64,000 nt of DNA from Annona cherimola. Its lineage: Eukaryota > Streptophyta > Magnoliopsida > Magnoliales > Annonaceae. The notes beneath the pieces are model-generated. The model saw nothing but the letters and a program-made list of their open reading frames with translations, was not told where the DNA came from and did no database searches. A program made the translations under genes and the position numbers. This document shows, piece by piece, positions 9,641-23,384 of the stretch (its first letter is position 1; each line of letters starts with the position of its first letter). The stretch covers positions 52,371,563 through 52,435,562 of the forward strand of contig CM059972.1 of assembly GCA_030490835.1 (NCBI GenBank), read 5' to 3'.

Positions 9641-12490
9641 CTATATTGATCACTTGTTCTGCTTCACCCCTACTACTTTGCTAATTGCGACTAAGTATAC
9701 CCTATTAACTACATGCTACTAATTTCTCATCATCATTTTTTTTTACTTTTAAGTTTTTTCTTCTCCAATATTCTTCCTCAATTGCGTTTTTAGACAACTT
9801 AGAGCCTTCTTTATGATAGCTGATAAAAGAATATAGTCATTCATTGCCTCATCCCAAGTGGCCTTATTTGGAAGAGTGTGGATGATAGGTTCATAAATAA
9901 GTTTTCACTAAAAAGTAATGACGACAATACTCTTCATGTACCACCTTGTCGACCCAAGCTCTAGATTGACAATTGCTGTTGTGAAGATCTTACAACATCT
10001 CCTCAAGATCTATTATAATTCAGGAGGCAAATGACCATTTAGAAAGAGAATACACCAACACAACCTTGTATATCCACAACTAGTATGTTATTTAGTTATA
10101 TGGAAGTAGAAACAAACTCAATTCACATCATTTAAATCTACATCCCATCATTATTATCATAACTAACATATGGAAGTAAAGATTCAACCCATAGAAGAAG
10201 TAAATTATACATTACATTAATAAATTCTTAACATATTACATCAATAAAACACAACCTAGTATCACACGTATATATCTCATCACTAAACTCTAACACATAC
10301 AAATATATTTCCTATCACACAAACACCTCAGTCTTAAATGATTACTATCAAAACTAATATAACTTAACTTGCCATGATCCAAGTTAGTTTCAAGTTACAT
10401 AAACTAGCTCATAGCTAAGTACCTATAATGTTACTTAGGTGCAATTAGTGAAAATTAAGAATAATCCATACCAAACCTATCATGAATGTCATGTCACTAC
10501 ATGTAATACAAATTTAAATTTTTGCTTGCCCAAATAACCATGTGATCTTATACTACAAATACACATTTATAACTGAACTATAAAATCCCATCCTTATATC
10601 GATAAAAAGGCCAAGAATAACCCTATTCTCATGTTAGGAAAGATCATGAACAATCCTATCCTCATATCAATAAAGTATAATAAACAGCTTTATGCAAACA
10701 ATACATATGCATTCATCAAGTCAGATGCATCGTGCTTATGCTAAAATCATGTGTCATATACTTTTTTAAAACAATGTTAAAATACATAACCAAACCATTA
10801 TCAAAAGACCTAGCCCAAATTGTCTAAATCAACACATGAAATAAAAAAGTCTACAATTCCAGTTATCCCAAAATCAATCAAGATATACAAAATATGTCAC
10901 TACATATGCCCATCCACTAGTCTCAAATCTAACTCTCAACCCATTCAAAATATGTCATCCATCCATTCCAATCAAGCTATCATAAGTACCATCTTGACAA
11001 ATTCTAATCATGGAAAAAAAAATAATTCAAATCAATAATATACGAAACACCCATTTTGATGTGAATTTTTTATATCAAACCCCACTTAGGCATTTCATGC
11101 ATTTGATAGAAAAGTAACATAGGTAACATAAGGAAAACTTAGCAAAATCATATAAAATTCAAAGGGTTCCACCAAATCATATTAATCTCATGATCTTAGA
11201 TGAACTATCCAAAATTTTTTAGTAACATTTTGAAATAGGTTTTACAAGGTGGAAGGAAAAATGAAGAAAATTGAGAGAAATAGGGAAAAAGGAAGAAAAA
11301 ATGAGACAAATATGATGGTACCCCTTATATATACCTCGAAATAGAAACACATGCCATGTTTTTAATGTTTTAAAAATAATGGGCTGTGTTTTTTTGTCCC
11401 ATCTACCCTTCCAAAAAACACGACCCTGTGTTTTTTGGGAAAATAACACTACTCCGTCTAATTTTTTTGTCAAACTTCATTATTTTCTTATAAATTTCTA
11501 TATTTGATTTTGATTGAGATAATTCCTATTTTATTCCTAGCTTTAAACTTCATGTTTCCATAAAATTTGAGCTCAAAAATCTAAAATCACAGTTTATGAA
11601 ATTAATTTTACTATGCATAGTTTACCAATAATTTCACCAATTCACTAACTTAAGTACCTATATCACACCAAAATATTCCTAACACCTATACAATCATCCT
11701 CACATCAAATTATATTTAAGATTCATTTAATTAAATCATAGCTCAAATATAATTTGGCCTTTAAACTTGATAAGTACAGAATGGGCCTTATGTCCAAATT
11801 CTTATCCATTACCTCAAATGCTTCTTAAACCACCTCAGGCATGCTACATATGTATTTAAATTTCATTCATGCTAGAAATAATCAACGATAGGGCTTAGAC
11901 CAAATTAGGCTCAACAATTGATAGGTCAAGGCCTAGTGCGACTCTTCTAAAAGGAAGAGGGTTTTGCCAAAGCTTATTGTTCCTCGAGGGACAACATGGA
12001 TAGGCTATTTAGCAAGTTTGAAGACCTCTACATGGCAAAGAGTTAGGTTGCCAACCTCTCATCTAGGATTAACTGGACACATGCGGCATGACGGCAAAGC
12101 ACTTAGTGAAGGTGTCTTGAGGCATGGAGTGTGCCCACCCTTGAGCCGAAGAATGCAGTTTTGCATTTAATGAAGAAATAATGTCTTCATAGACCGAGGA
12201 CAACTTAGCCACCATAGCACAATCATGTAAAGCAATCTCCTGGTCTAACTAAAAATAGACATGTCACCTAAGTGGATATCTTTCACTAGTGATTACGAGT
12301 ATCTCATATGAAAAAAGAAACATCTTATCAAGTGCCACATCTAATATAAATAACTATTGACCCTCACCATAAATGAGGAGCCAGATCCTATATCTTTAGG
12401 ATTAGCTGAAGAGGGCCAGACCTAAATAGAAAGGGGGGACAAAGGAGGAGAAAGAGTAAAAATGAATGGAAGAGATTCTCGCTTATCATC
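9641..12490. other. Old unassigned repeat-like DNA
   Basis: No coding region is supported. At 11300-11465 a minus-strand tatatataagg box lies next to 'acacgaccctgtg' phrases, which looks like a decayed LTR promoter. At 12340-12490 a TATAAATA box at about 12345 and a purine-rich leader run up to the insertion point of the next solo LTR. This segment continues at 15158, where it looks like the end of a Tat-type LTR. Confidence 0.35.
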
Positions 12491-15157
12491 TGTGGCGCCC
12501 CGAACCGGGGAGCCTAGAAGCCTTACTCCGGGACCGATTTGGATTGGTAAATATGAGTTAGGATTGTTGCCCTGATCACGCGGCGGGTACTTAATTGGAT
12601 CTTGTCCAAAAAAAATTTCTTTCTTTTTCTTTTATCACATAAGCATACATTTTATTCATAATAGATTCATCCATATCATCATAAAACCATTCATATATTC
12701 TTTTTATTGAAATAATTCACATAAGTACAATCATGTTTGTAATATCCATAAAACATGTCTTCCACATGATTATCATACATTTGTCCCTTTGGATGCATAC
12801 ATAGAACTGCAATTAAATTTGCAGGTCTTTTCTACCTGGTATCCTTTTTGAGTCAGCTCCATAGCCTGTTTGTCATTTTGAAAACACATATGAGTAATAA
12901 TACTCAGTAAGCAAGCCTTTTTCTTTGGCAAGTAAACATTTTCCTTTCATTCAAATGCATTTCTTCCCATTTGGTAGGAAACACTTACCAAGTGATCAAT
13001 TACCAATGGGACAAAAACTTTTTCATGCATTTCATGAGAATGCAATGCATTCATTCATTCATGACTTTCCTTGTGCCTCCAACCTCTAGGAGGACGCCGC
13101 CGGCACACAGCCCTTGTGACTTGGCAATAGTGAAGGAGGACCCTATGATTCGCTTACTACCTCCACCAAAGCCTCTTCCTTGTGCACCATGTTCATACAT
13201 ATGCCGGCATGACATGCTCCATAAAACTTGATAAATCATTTAGAAAGTAATTTAACAAGCAATTAGCAATCATTTCAGGTAAAGCATTATAGGAATGACC
13301 ATCCTTAAATATAATTCATAAAGCATGTAGCAAACAATTTGCAATCATTTAAAAATATTTTAGAAAGCATACAACTTGCTTACCTCCTCAGTCTGTGTCC
13401 TCCACCTTTTCTTTTCCTTTTCCTATACAAGAAAAAATGATATTTTATCTATATCATTCCATGTCTTAGTTGGCTTCCCATGCATGTTTTATAATCATTT
13501 ATTACCTCATTCCTATAGAGGTTATCCTTTTATAAATACTTGGTCATTACCTTCTTTTATGAATTTTTATCCATAAATTCCTTTAAAAATTCAATCCTTA
13601 TATTTAAATATTAATCTCAATTTTTCTTCAAAATCACGCTGTTTACTGTTCATGGTTACTAATTATTGTAGTAGATTACTATAGCAAATCACTGTTCATC
13701 CGAGGTTACTGTTCATGGGTTTCAAAAATACCATGATATAGCTTATGCTTAGCATATCATGGGAAATTTCATACATTTTGAATTTATCATCACTCACTTG
13801 GCTAAATAAATTATTTTCTCCATATACTGAAAATCAACATAATTTCTCTTAAGCATAATCCTTAAATCCAAAAATTATAAAATTAATATATCATCATTCC
13901 AATATTATATTGATCATAATCATACATCCCAAATTATCATTTATCATTTTTGGAGCATTATTTACGCATATCATATGCTATCTTCCCGAATGCTCTATCT
14001 TTGCTCCAAATTTTCGATGTTTTGGCATAATTCCAATTAAGCATTATAACTATACTTATTTTCTCATGCTTAGGCATTATCTAAACATGGTTTTACCCTC
14101 CTTATCATCCAAAAAAAATTTAGATAGAAATCACTTACTTGACGTGGAGATATCCCTCTTTTTCTCACACTTTATCTTTCTAACTTTCTCCTTTTTTTCT
14201 CCTCAAGGCTAAAACGTGGTGAGGGTGGAAAATACTCAAATGGAGCTGGGTTTGCTGTGCTTTGGATGCCCTAAGGCTCCTATATTTATAGTGCTTAATT
14301 TTTCATCAAATTGCATTTTACCCCTTGCTCAAGGTATTTATTTCTAATTATTTTTTTATCAAATCCAAGAAATTTTTTGAGCCATGTGCAGCAGCTCTGC
14401 TGCCCCCCTCACGCCCCCTAGCTACACCCTATTTAATTATGATTTTTTATTTATTAAATTAATTATTTTTAAGCAAATTAATCTCATCCGTTGATTACAT
14501 GATAAGATTAATTATGGCCATTGGATTTGGCCTCAAAAGTCCAAGCTCATCCACACCCAAGATGCCCCTCATTTAATTATCTTTCTTTTTAATTAATGAA
14601 ATAATACAAAAGTCAATTTTATAATAAATGAAAAAGAGGACTACTTTGTGATCTCCAAACGACGTTTCATCTTGACCCTTGATTTATGATTTTCATCACA
14701 TCTTAACCCATTCATGAATTTTTAACCATCCATAAAAAATTTCATCGAAATCCGACACCCGGATTGCAAATTATGAATTTTTCTTTAATTTTTCACTAAA
14801 ATCCAAAATTGGATTAAAATATAAAAAAGAATTGCTATTTTGTCCTATAGTGATTAAATCTTCTTTTTGTCTTTTTGTGATTAGGTTAATCCAAGTGATT
14901 AACTCTTAATCACATGACTTAATTCCAGGGTTACTATTCATGTATACTATTCATGTGCACTATTCACGTGGGTTAAATTCTTAATTGTATTATTTTAATC
15001 TCCAATACACATATTCACAAATATAATTCATGAATTTTCATTTATCATAAAAATAATTACAAAGAATTTAGGGTTTACAATCCGAAATGACGCGTATATG
15101 GTCTGGGTTTCATAACAACCCTAGGGTTTTATACGTGTCTAAGATTAGGGTTTCACA
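12491..15157 (-). mobile_element. Solo LTR of gypsy family G1, TSD TCATC
   Basis: On the plus strand it starts TGTGGCGCCCCGAACC and ends TTAGGGTTTCACA (2667 bp). TCATC flanks it on both sides (12486-12490 and 15158-15162). It is the reverse complement of the 5433 and 24423 copies. The TATA box lies at 14283-14290 (minus) and the GAACAGTAAC array at about 13640-13720. A second GGGTTTCATA about 43 bp inside the right end could be mistaken for the boundary, but only 15157 gives a matching TSD. No internal retrotransposon sequence remains. Confidence 0.87.
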
Positions 15158-15243
15158 TCATCCCCTCAATCAATCCACTTTCTGACAATTGGCCCTCTAG
15201 AGGGGAGAGTTAGTAAAAAACTAAGCTAATACATGTCATAACT
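15158..15243 (+). other. Possible end of a decayed Tat-type gypsy LTR with its primer-binding site
   Basis: The text 'ttctgacaattggccctctagaggggag' resembles the LTR/leader junction of plant Tat-lineage elements, where 'gacaattggcgcc' is typical. It continues the segment ending at 12490, so the promoter-like part (about 12345) and this junction would form one old LTR split by the solo LTR between them. The match is imperfect and no internal domain follows, because another LTR inserts at 15244. Confidence 0.3.
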
Positions 15244-16269
15244 TATGATACCCAAACCTAAGTAGGGCTCATATATATGCATTTGGCATATAAACATGAA
15301 TTGTGTATGATTTGGTTGATTTATAAATGATTTTATGATTTAATGATATTTTACAGTTAAGGTTGTGATTAAGAATGGTGATTAAGATTAATCGTCATAG
15401 CCCAATATAAGTCAATATGACCAAAGGGGCTTAATGAGGATTAGAAGATGATAATGTGGCATAAAATGATAATTATGAAATTATATTGGAAAATGTAGAA
15501 AATTCATAACTTGACGCCTATAAGGTGGATTGAGATAAAAATTGAAAGATAAACTCATGACTTTGAGCTCAACCTTATGTGTGGATTAGATTAAGGCAAA
15601 CGTGATGGGATTAAGATGATAATTATTTGTTTTCAATCTCACACTCTAAAGTTATCTTCAAAGGATCACAACTTGACGTAGAAAAGTCGATTTGAGATGA
15701 TATTTGAAACGATTGAATAAAATTATAAAATCTATGTTATGGAAGGACTGGATTAAGCTAATTATCATGAGAATATGCTTAATTGAAAAAAGGTGAGTAG
15801 CATTGACTTTGTGCACCAAAAAGTACCATAACATTTATTAAAAAATAAGTGGCTTAATGACTTGGTTTAATGCCAATCAGAGGTGTCAAAAGGAGGTGCT
15901 TTGAGCTAGATTTTTTGGATTAACTCGAGGGATAAAATTCTTGAAAATTCAAGTGGATTAAATGATGGTTTAAGAGGCTAAGGTCTAGCCTCAAAGAGGC
16001 ATGGAGAGGTGGCATGGTGTGGACGTCCAAGGGGTCTTCCCCTTTGATTTTTTTTTATTTTTAAAAATGAAAAATATGCATTTGAATGACCTAGGCATCT
16101 AGGGGGAGTTATGAAAGTGGATATGGGTTGATTTTGTGGCAAGAAAATGTCATAAGGTCCATGACATATGGACATTTCTAAGTGGACAGCAATATGAATG
16201 GATTTTGGGGCAATTAAGCTCCCTTAACCATAGTTAAATGATGGCTAACCAAGGGTAAAATTCCATATA

Positions 16270-16278
16270 TATATAAAG
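16270..16278 (+). promoter_or_regulatory. TATA box of the G2 solo LTR
   Basis: TATATAAAG followed by GGG and, about 80 bp on, a GA microsatellite. The sister G2 copy has TATAAAAG at 29031 in the same relative place. Confidence 0.5.
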
Positions 16279-18554
16279 GGGTTTCTTGGGTAGCAAGAAA
16301 GGAGAAAATAAGAAGGAAAGTGGGCAGCAAGGCAAGGAGGTCGTTCAAGTCAGGAGAGAGAGAGAGAGAGAGAAAATTTTCTCCACAAAGGGGCAGCAGC
16401 TAGGGTCGTCCCAAGCAGGCCAAGTAAGGAGGAAAAGGAAGAAGAAAGGAAGGGAAAAAGGATTCAACAAGGTTTACCCATGTTCATGTTTAATTTGGAT
16501 GAGTATTATGCGTTTTAGATTCATATACGTTAACCTAAATCATGTTCGGTTGATGATTAAGGTAACAATAGTTAAAAATATTTAATTCATGGGTAAATAT
16601 ATCCTTGAATTCTTTCTAAATGATTAAGAAAACCGAACTCTTATATATATTATGTTTTAATATTTATAAAGGTAAAATGAATCACATGGATATGTTTATA
16701 AGTATTGAATCTAGAGTAGGAAAGAAAAATATGAAAGAAAGAGTAAATGATTGATTTTTAGCATTAAAATTTGTGTAAAAACTCATGATAGGTTATTAAG
16801 GAACTACCTAATTTTCAGTTCAAAAGGATAAGCAGGTTGTAAATTAAAAATTCAGGAAAATTAACCTGAACAGGGTTGAACGGGTGTCAGGATCAGCTGC
16901 ACCAAATGATTTTTAATAATTTTTATACAAGGAATTTTGAGCTAAAAATTTTATATAATGTGTAATACATAATGAATAACACTCTATAAAAATTAAAATT
17001 AATTTTTTAAAGGTATAAATATACCTAATAATTAATGTGATAAGAGCTGTCTGAAAATTGATGCTGCTATCCAGCAGAGTAAAAATACCAAAATAAATAT
17101 AAATACTTCATATTTTGTGCTGAAAATATTTATTTTGGTTAAATAATGTAGTTATGATGGTATTATAGAAAGTTTAGGTTTAAATTCCTTGATTTGATTA
17201 TGATTCAAAAATTAGAGAGATCAGTGTGTCTGATTTCAGCATTATGGACAGATTGAGGAATAAATCAAAATAAATGTTAAATTTAAGATTTTGGGATGAA
17301 ATTTAACTTAAAATGGGATATAAATAAGTATCATAAGTGATTATGATGGTTTAACCTATTAGAGGTGGATTTTAGAAAGAATGAGTGTTATAGAAGCACA
17401 ACTTATACCAATGTGAGAATTGGAAAATGGACACCCAACTTGAAAGGCAAGTGGATTAAGTTAGTTTAACATAAATCTAAATGGATTCATGTAGGTTGTA
17501 AAATGGATGCAAGCATTTGAATTTGATGGATATAAATAAAATGTCATTTTCATTTATCTAGGCAAAGACAAGGAAAAGAATGGAAGAACGAGGTTAAGGT
17601 CATCTCAGGTAAGCAAGCAAACTTTCCAAAATATTTTTTTCTTTCTATGTGTTGACATGATTGATAATGTTTATGATGATGTTTTGATGAATGAGCAAGC
17701 ACAAATTTTGAAAAGGATGACTTTAATGAAAAGCCACAAGTTTTGGAAAAGAATAGCTTTAATGGAAAGCCTCAAGGTTTGCTTCATGGAAAGCGAACAA
17801 CACTTTTTAAGATAATTATTTTATCACAAGTGTTGCCAAAGATTGGGAATTCTTTATGTTGATGATTTTAAGAATTTGCTTCCAAGTAAGAAAGTTCTTC
17901 ATGATGTTATTTCTTAAGGATTTCATGCTTTATGCCAATGGATTTTAAGCAAGTAAGTTCTTTATAATGTTGATTTCTAAAGGGATTTGATTTCTATGCC
18001 ATGACATTTAAATATAAATGATAATTTGGACATAGTCCATATGTTTAAAATGATATTCGAAAAGTTTTGATTTCCTTTAGATAAGGAAATATGTTGAGAA
18101 TGTCTTGAAAAATGTTTATATGGATGTTGTTAAAAAGGGGTTTAAGGATGACCAACCCGATAAGTTAATTTCATATAATGGTTTGATTTCGGGTTGCTAG
18201 AATGGCACGCAAAAGGCTATGCAAGCTCCTCTTTATGTAAAAATGGCAAGATTGATATGTGGACAAGGATTTGATATCAGGGTGGTTGAGAAGGGGATGA
18301 TACTATTGCATGACCTTTGTGAGCAAAAGACCCCGAAATGGAAACCAAGAAAATGCTAAGAAAATACGTGATTTATTCTTGAAAATCCAAAAGCTTTGAA
18401 GTTTCTTTATCATAAGGATTTTAAGATCTATTGTTTTCTCAAACATCTCAAATGCTTACCAAAATATTTTACTCAAAATGTTTCTTAAAGAATTTAAGGA
18501 AGGTCATCCTAAAACTAGATTTCAAATGATAACTTGTTTAAACTGGGTGTGCTC

Positions 18555-18719
18555 GCTTTATAAGTTGATACAGATTGCGGTTCGTGATGTTTTTTTAAAG
18601 TGATTTAAAAAGACACAGACTACGGTCTGTAATGTTTTTCAAGATGGTTTAAAAGGACATGAGCTGCGGTTTGTGATACTGTAAACCACACAAACTGCAG
18701 TCTGTGATGTTTTATGAGA
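18555..18719 (+). repeat. Short array of ACAGACYGCRGTCTGT palindrome units
   Basis: Four spaced copies of a degenerate palindrome (acagattgcggttcgtgatg, acagactacggtctgtaatg, gagctgcggtttgtgat, aaactgcagtctgtgatg), about 45-55 bp apart. The same array lies inverted in the G2 LTR at 41551-41720. Confidence 0.65.
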
Positions 18720-18724
18720 TCATG

Positions 18725-20548
18725 TGTGAGGACCAGGTATTTTATTTTATTTTCATTATATCCCTTCTCTATTTATGAGGTAATTTATGAACATGCTACT
18801 AGGAATTTATGAAGTTAATGGATGCATAACATATATGGACATGACATCTAGGGGACGTATAGTGCATATATGCATGTATTATGATCTTAGCACATTAGGT
18901 ATAAATTTAAAACGTGTATGATTCGCGTGCCATTGTTGAGCACTATGACTATTTTTCACTTCACAGAGTGGGTACAAGGTTCAACCTGCCAGGTCAGGTC
19001 GTGGGGGTCAAGGGGGTAGCGCCCCTTGCGAGGGTGAAGGGGGCAGCGCCCTCGGAGAAATTTATAACTATTAAGTCGTAGGAGTGGGAAAGTAAATTAC
19101 TAATTACGATTTGACCCGACCCATGCTCCAGCCCGGCCCGACTTGATGGGGGGTTCGGTTAACAAGGGGAGCCCGCGAGCTAGGGCTCCATTTTTCATTT
19201 TGCGCCCGACTGCCTTTCCCTCTTCTTCTCTTCCCGTTCTCTGCTTTTGCTTTTCTTTCCTTTCTATTCAGTTTGATCTAGCTATAGATCTCTTTAAGAA
19301 AACTCTACCGACTACCTTGATGATCATTGATACCAATCAAGGAAGCTCCAAATCTCTGTAATTCAAGCCTAGGGTCGCTATTTTTGGGAGAACTCATGAT
19401 CGAGGTAAGTAGATGTCGCCCCTTCTTGATTTAGTGATGAAATTTCATGTTAAACATGATATAAGACTGATGGGAGTGTATAACGTCTAACAACTTTGTG
19501 GTATGGGGTGTAGGGTTCATAACGGTTAGGGTAAGCGGGGTTCATGGGAAATTTGCTATGAATGTGTGATTTCTATGAAGTAAAGGATTCGTTAGCAGTT
19601 TCTATATTGTTAAAATGTGACGTTAATCAATTCGGCTCAAATGAGAGTATGAATTGAAGGTTCCCTTATTTTGCACCTATCTTGTGTTTGGTAAAATTCT
19701 TGTATGAAAGTTTTGTGTGTTAAATTTAAAGTAAACCTTGTTGATGTTATATGTGTGGTTTGTGACATTTATCCTTGTCTGTTATGTATGATGTGTTATT
19801 TAAAATGGTTGGTTGTAAAAGAGTTGTTCATGGCTCCTGATTGACATAAGGAGATGGTTGTTCATGGCCCTTGATAGACATGAGTAGAGAATTGTTCGTG
19901 TCCTTTTATTTATACGTGGTTATATGCATACGATCTTGGGAGTGGGTATTTGGACCCATATGTCTTATCTTGATCACAACATGTGCATCCAGAATTTTAC
20001 TTATTTCCACTTTGTGCTATCCACTATCTACTTGCTTAGTCTATTTAGACTCATAGGTTTGTTATTTTGCTTTTAGATCATAAGCTAGGGGGAACCTCAA
20101 GACGGGACAAGTTAAAGATCAAATCTTGGAGACCATTAGCACAATATCTTTAATTTCAGTTCTTTTAAAATTTGTGCTCTTTTGATATTCATATATGTAG
20201 ACGATTATTGAGGCAGATTCACTTTGATAAACATATTATATTTCGTATTTTGGATTAGATTATAATCTCTGTGGATGTATATATGCATAATCATTAGGTT
20301 TGCTTGATGTATAAGGATAACATTCAATGATTTTTCTTCTATATGAATATCCTTATTATATGAAGATACAAGTGATAAATATAGGATTGAATGTTACATT
20401 TTGAAATGAAATTGAAATGTTTATAAAAATCAAGTCATGTATTCCATACCACCCTTTATATATTATGGGAAAATGCTGCCGAATTTTTCTTAGGTTGTAT
20501 AGTACTCATTGACTAGTTATTGAGTATATCTAGGAATGGGGCGTTACA
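18725..20548 (+). mobile_element. Solo LTR of a third family (G3) nested in the G2 LTR, TSD TCATG
   Basis: It starts TGTGAGGACC and ends GGGGCGTTACA (1824 bp), flanked by TCATG at 18720-18724 and 20549-20553. The middle is GC-rich (about 18980-19220), with a duplicated 'agggggtagcgcccc' unit, followed by a pyrimidine-rich leader-like tract. No other copy is present in the window, so orientation is inferred from sense-like features only. Terminal TG/CA and the 5-bp duplication make an LTR the best call. Confidence 0.8.
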
Positions 20549-21059
20549 TCATGCTAGCATATGAACATTAATGATGATGATGTATGGTGCACCAATACAA
20601 GGAATAGGTCGATTGTAGAGCACGGTCGGAGATGGACCGGGGCCCACTCTACATATGGCCAAGTCGCCAAGGGATGGCAGGAGGCCAGCGGCGCCCTCCC
20701 TGAGATGGGAGAAGATGAAGGAACGACCGCCTGGCTAGCATGCTGTTAATGATGGATTCTCTTCCAAAAGGTAGAATGATCACTTGCTAAGTGTCACTAC
20801 TGGATGGGGAGAAATGCATATATATATATATATTTTGCTTTTGAAAAACCCAAAGATTGGGACATAAAAGCATTTTTATGAAAAGTTATCATAAATAGGA
20901 ATTTATGAGCCATTGTGAACAAGTTCTCTATAAATAGGGTGTTTTACAAAAAGTGTAAATAACAAGGATGAAAGGAAATATTTTCTATGCAAATGCTTTC
21001 ATGAAAATGGATTATGTGTTTTATGCCTTGTTTGTTATAAACAAGCCCCAAAACGGAGA

Positions 21060-21680
21060 TTATAAAAAGAATTTTGTGAAAAGTATTTATGGACATGAGA
21101 ATGTCCAACGTTAAAGTGCTTAAATGAAAAGTGTTATGGACATAAGAATGTCCATTGCCAAAGTACTTAAATGGAAAATATTTTTGGACATGAGAATGTC
21201 CATTGCCGAAGAGTTTATGTGAAAAATATTTTAGGACATATGGATGTCCGTTTCCAAAAGGATTTATGTGGAAGAATATTTTAAGACATATAAATGTCCA
21301 TTGCCAAAGAAAGTTTATGTCAAAGATGTTTTTGGACATCAAATGTCCCTTGGCTAAAGGAATTTATGGTAAAAAATATTTTGGACGTAAAAACATCCAT
21401 TGGCAAAAGAAGGTTTTATGTAAATGTCTTGGAACATTATAAATGTTCACACAAGACCAAAGAAAATTAATTAAAGAGGGTAAAACTCATATGTTTTGCC
21501 TTAACAAGCCCAGACATGACTTGTAAATGGTTTTAAGAATAGATGTTTATGAAAATATTCTAGGACATAGAATTGTCCTTATGAACAAAGGATTACATGA
21601 TAATGTATTAGGACATACAAATGTCCTCATGCAAAAAGGTGTTCAAGATGTTTATGAAAATATTTTAAAGAAAAGTCATG
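21060..21680 (+). repeat. About 50-bp tandem repeat with a GGACATnnnnATGTCC core
   Basis: Ten units with cores at about 21082, 21131, 21186, 21233, 21282, 21333, 21383, 21430, 21563 and 21611. The spacing is 47-55 bp apart from one gap. Each core is an imperfect palindrome such as ggacatgagaatgtcc. One minus frame reads the units as repeated peptide-like blocks (FGNGHSYV), but this follows from the period and is not evidence of a gene. The same array lies inverted at 40600-41080. Confidence 0.8.
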
Positions 21681-22211
21681 CCCCAAAATGCTTGCTTACT
21701 GAGTTATCACTCACATATATTTTCCCAAACCTTAAATAGGTACCGGAAAGCTCAAGAGGTCGTGAACCTGAGCATCTAAGGAAAGGTAAGAGATGATATG
21801 TGAATGTGGGCTAAAATGATTAGCCAGGATGTGTGAGATGATATGCCTTAATGTGTTAAGCTGATGTATGTGAAATTATTTAAAGTTTTGAGTTCTATGT
21901 GAACTAATGATTGGATGTATGTATGTATGTATAAAAATGTCATGATTAAGTCAAGAAGACTCTTATTGTAAAAGAGCAAGATGAGCTGTTACGAATGATA
22001 TATGCAATTTATTACAAGTGTATCGTCGTTTGTAAGATGAATGGTGTGGAATGCAAAGACATGAAATGATGATGAAACGAAAAAAGAAAATTAGACGAGA
22101 TCCAATTAAGAACCTGCCGCGTGATCAAGACAACAATCCTGATTCACATTTATGAATCGATAAGGTCTTGGAGTAAGAATGTGACGTCTCGGGTTGGGGC
22201 ACCACATAACT

Positions 22212-23384
22212 AAAAACAAAACTTTCATAGCGGAGCTTTTAAGTTTAGGACCTTCCCATGGTTTCCGAGGTTGATCTCATTGGTGGATCAACTCATTTCT
22301 ATGTAAATTCTGCTTACATTAACTTGACTAATTTGTTCTTTTGTGATTTAGATTATTTAAATCTTAATTTTGTTTAGACTAACTCTTAGCCAAATTGAGA
22401 TCTGTCAATCAAATTCTAAGCCATTTTAAAATTTTATCCATTAAGTTCATTTCTTATTGAATTTCTACAATTAACACAAAATAGCCCAAATATCTTCTTA
22501 AGTTCATTTCAAAGCTTCGTGAACCATTTTAATCATGATGAGAACTACTCTTATAAAATTCATAATTCCTAATTATAATCATCGACCATTTTCACTATCT
22601 TAGTTCTTCTTAGGAAAAATTCTACAACTAAGTTCATTACCATTAATTTATTAAATTTATCATTCAAATCTCAATCATGACCATTAAAGCACCTTTCAAA
22701 TTTGCTAGGCATCTAACCCCATGGCTACACACATTTAAAATCAACATATCTCAAAATTAGCCTCATTACTAGTTCAAAAATCTACGTACACTATCCGTAC
22801 CTCGAATGCTTGTAATATAATCAATCCAATAGCTCCCACATGTCCAAAGTCATTTAAGAAACATATGAGGATCCATGTTGTAGTTCTACAAGCCATTCAT
22901 TAAAATTTTCCTCTCTAGTTCTTAGTAACTGAAGTCTTTATATTTACCTCAATGTATGCAATATTTCATCTATCCAAAACTTGATTTTCAAAATTCTACT
23001 ATTATATGGCCTCGTAGGCCCTATTATACATATCATTTTTCTTATACATCACTGCTAATATTTGAGGTATTAAACTTTAGATCTTTCTAAGACGTCCAAT
23101 GATAATGGGAAGGGCATGAATATAGAAACTCCATCTAGTCGCCATTATTTACGTGTGCACCCCTGCTATTTGATAAACACTGTGTATTGAGTATACCTCC
23201 ATGGATTTTAAACTAAACTTGAGAGGCTCACATGACTTGCAGTTTTCTTGCATTCAGTGTTATGTTATTTAATATGTCCACAACTAGATGTACCACTTTA
23301 CAAGTTTGTTAAGCACTCCTCTTCCTTTTTATGTGAAAAACATTGAACATCATCCTTCTAAACTCCTCAAAATAGTGATAAATT
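22212..23384. other. AT-rich interval without a recognisable gene
   Basis: This is the right flank of the long G2 solo LTR and continues the old sequence seen at 15158-15243. No ORF, RNA gene or LTR boundary is supported. It is probably decayed transposon DNA. Confidence 0.35.

Larger units (their letters stand above)
15244..22206 (+). mobile_element. Solo LTR of gypsy family G2 with a nested LTR, TSD TAACT
   Basis: It begins TATGATACCC (TGTGATAACC in the sister copy at 27902) and ends GGGGCACCACA. TAACT flanks both ends (15239-15243 and 22207-22211). Removing the nested LTR (18725-20548) and its 5-bp duplication leaves about 5.1 kb, very long for a solo LTR. It holds a TATA box at 16270, a GA repeat at about 16355-16374, an ACAGACYGCRGTCTGT array (18555-18719), a GGACAT...ATGTCC array (21060-21680) and the shared 3' block ending in 'gtgatcaagacaacaatcctga'. 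The first base pair is mutated. Confidence 0.83.

Noticed and set aside
15101..15114. GGGTTTCATA as the right boundary of the 12491 solo LTR
   Set aside because: The flanking 5 bp do not match the left side, whereas ending at 15157 gives a perfect TCATC duplication.
20944..21342. 132-aa minus-strand ORF with repeated FGNGHSYV units
   Set aside because: It is the translation of the ~50-bp GGACAT...ATGTCC tandem array; the inverted array at 40742-40987 gives the same peptide from the other strand. No gene context.
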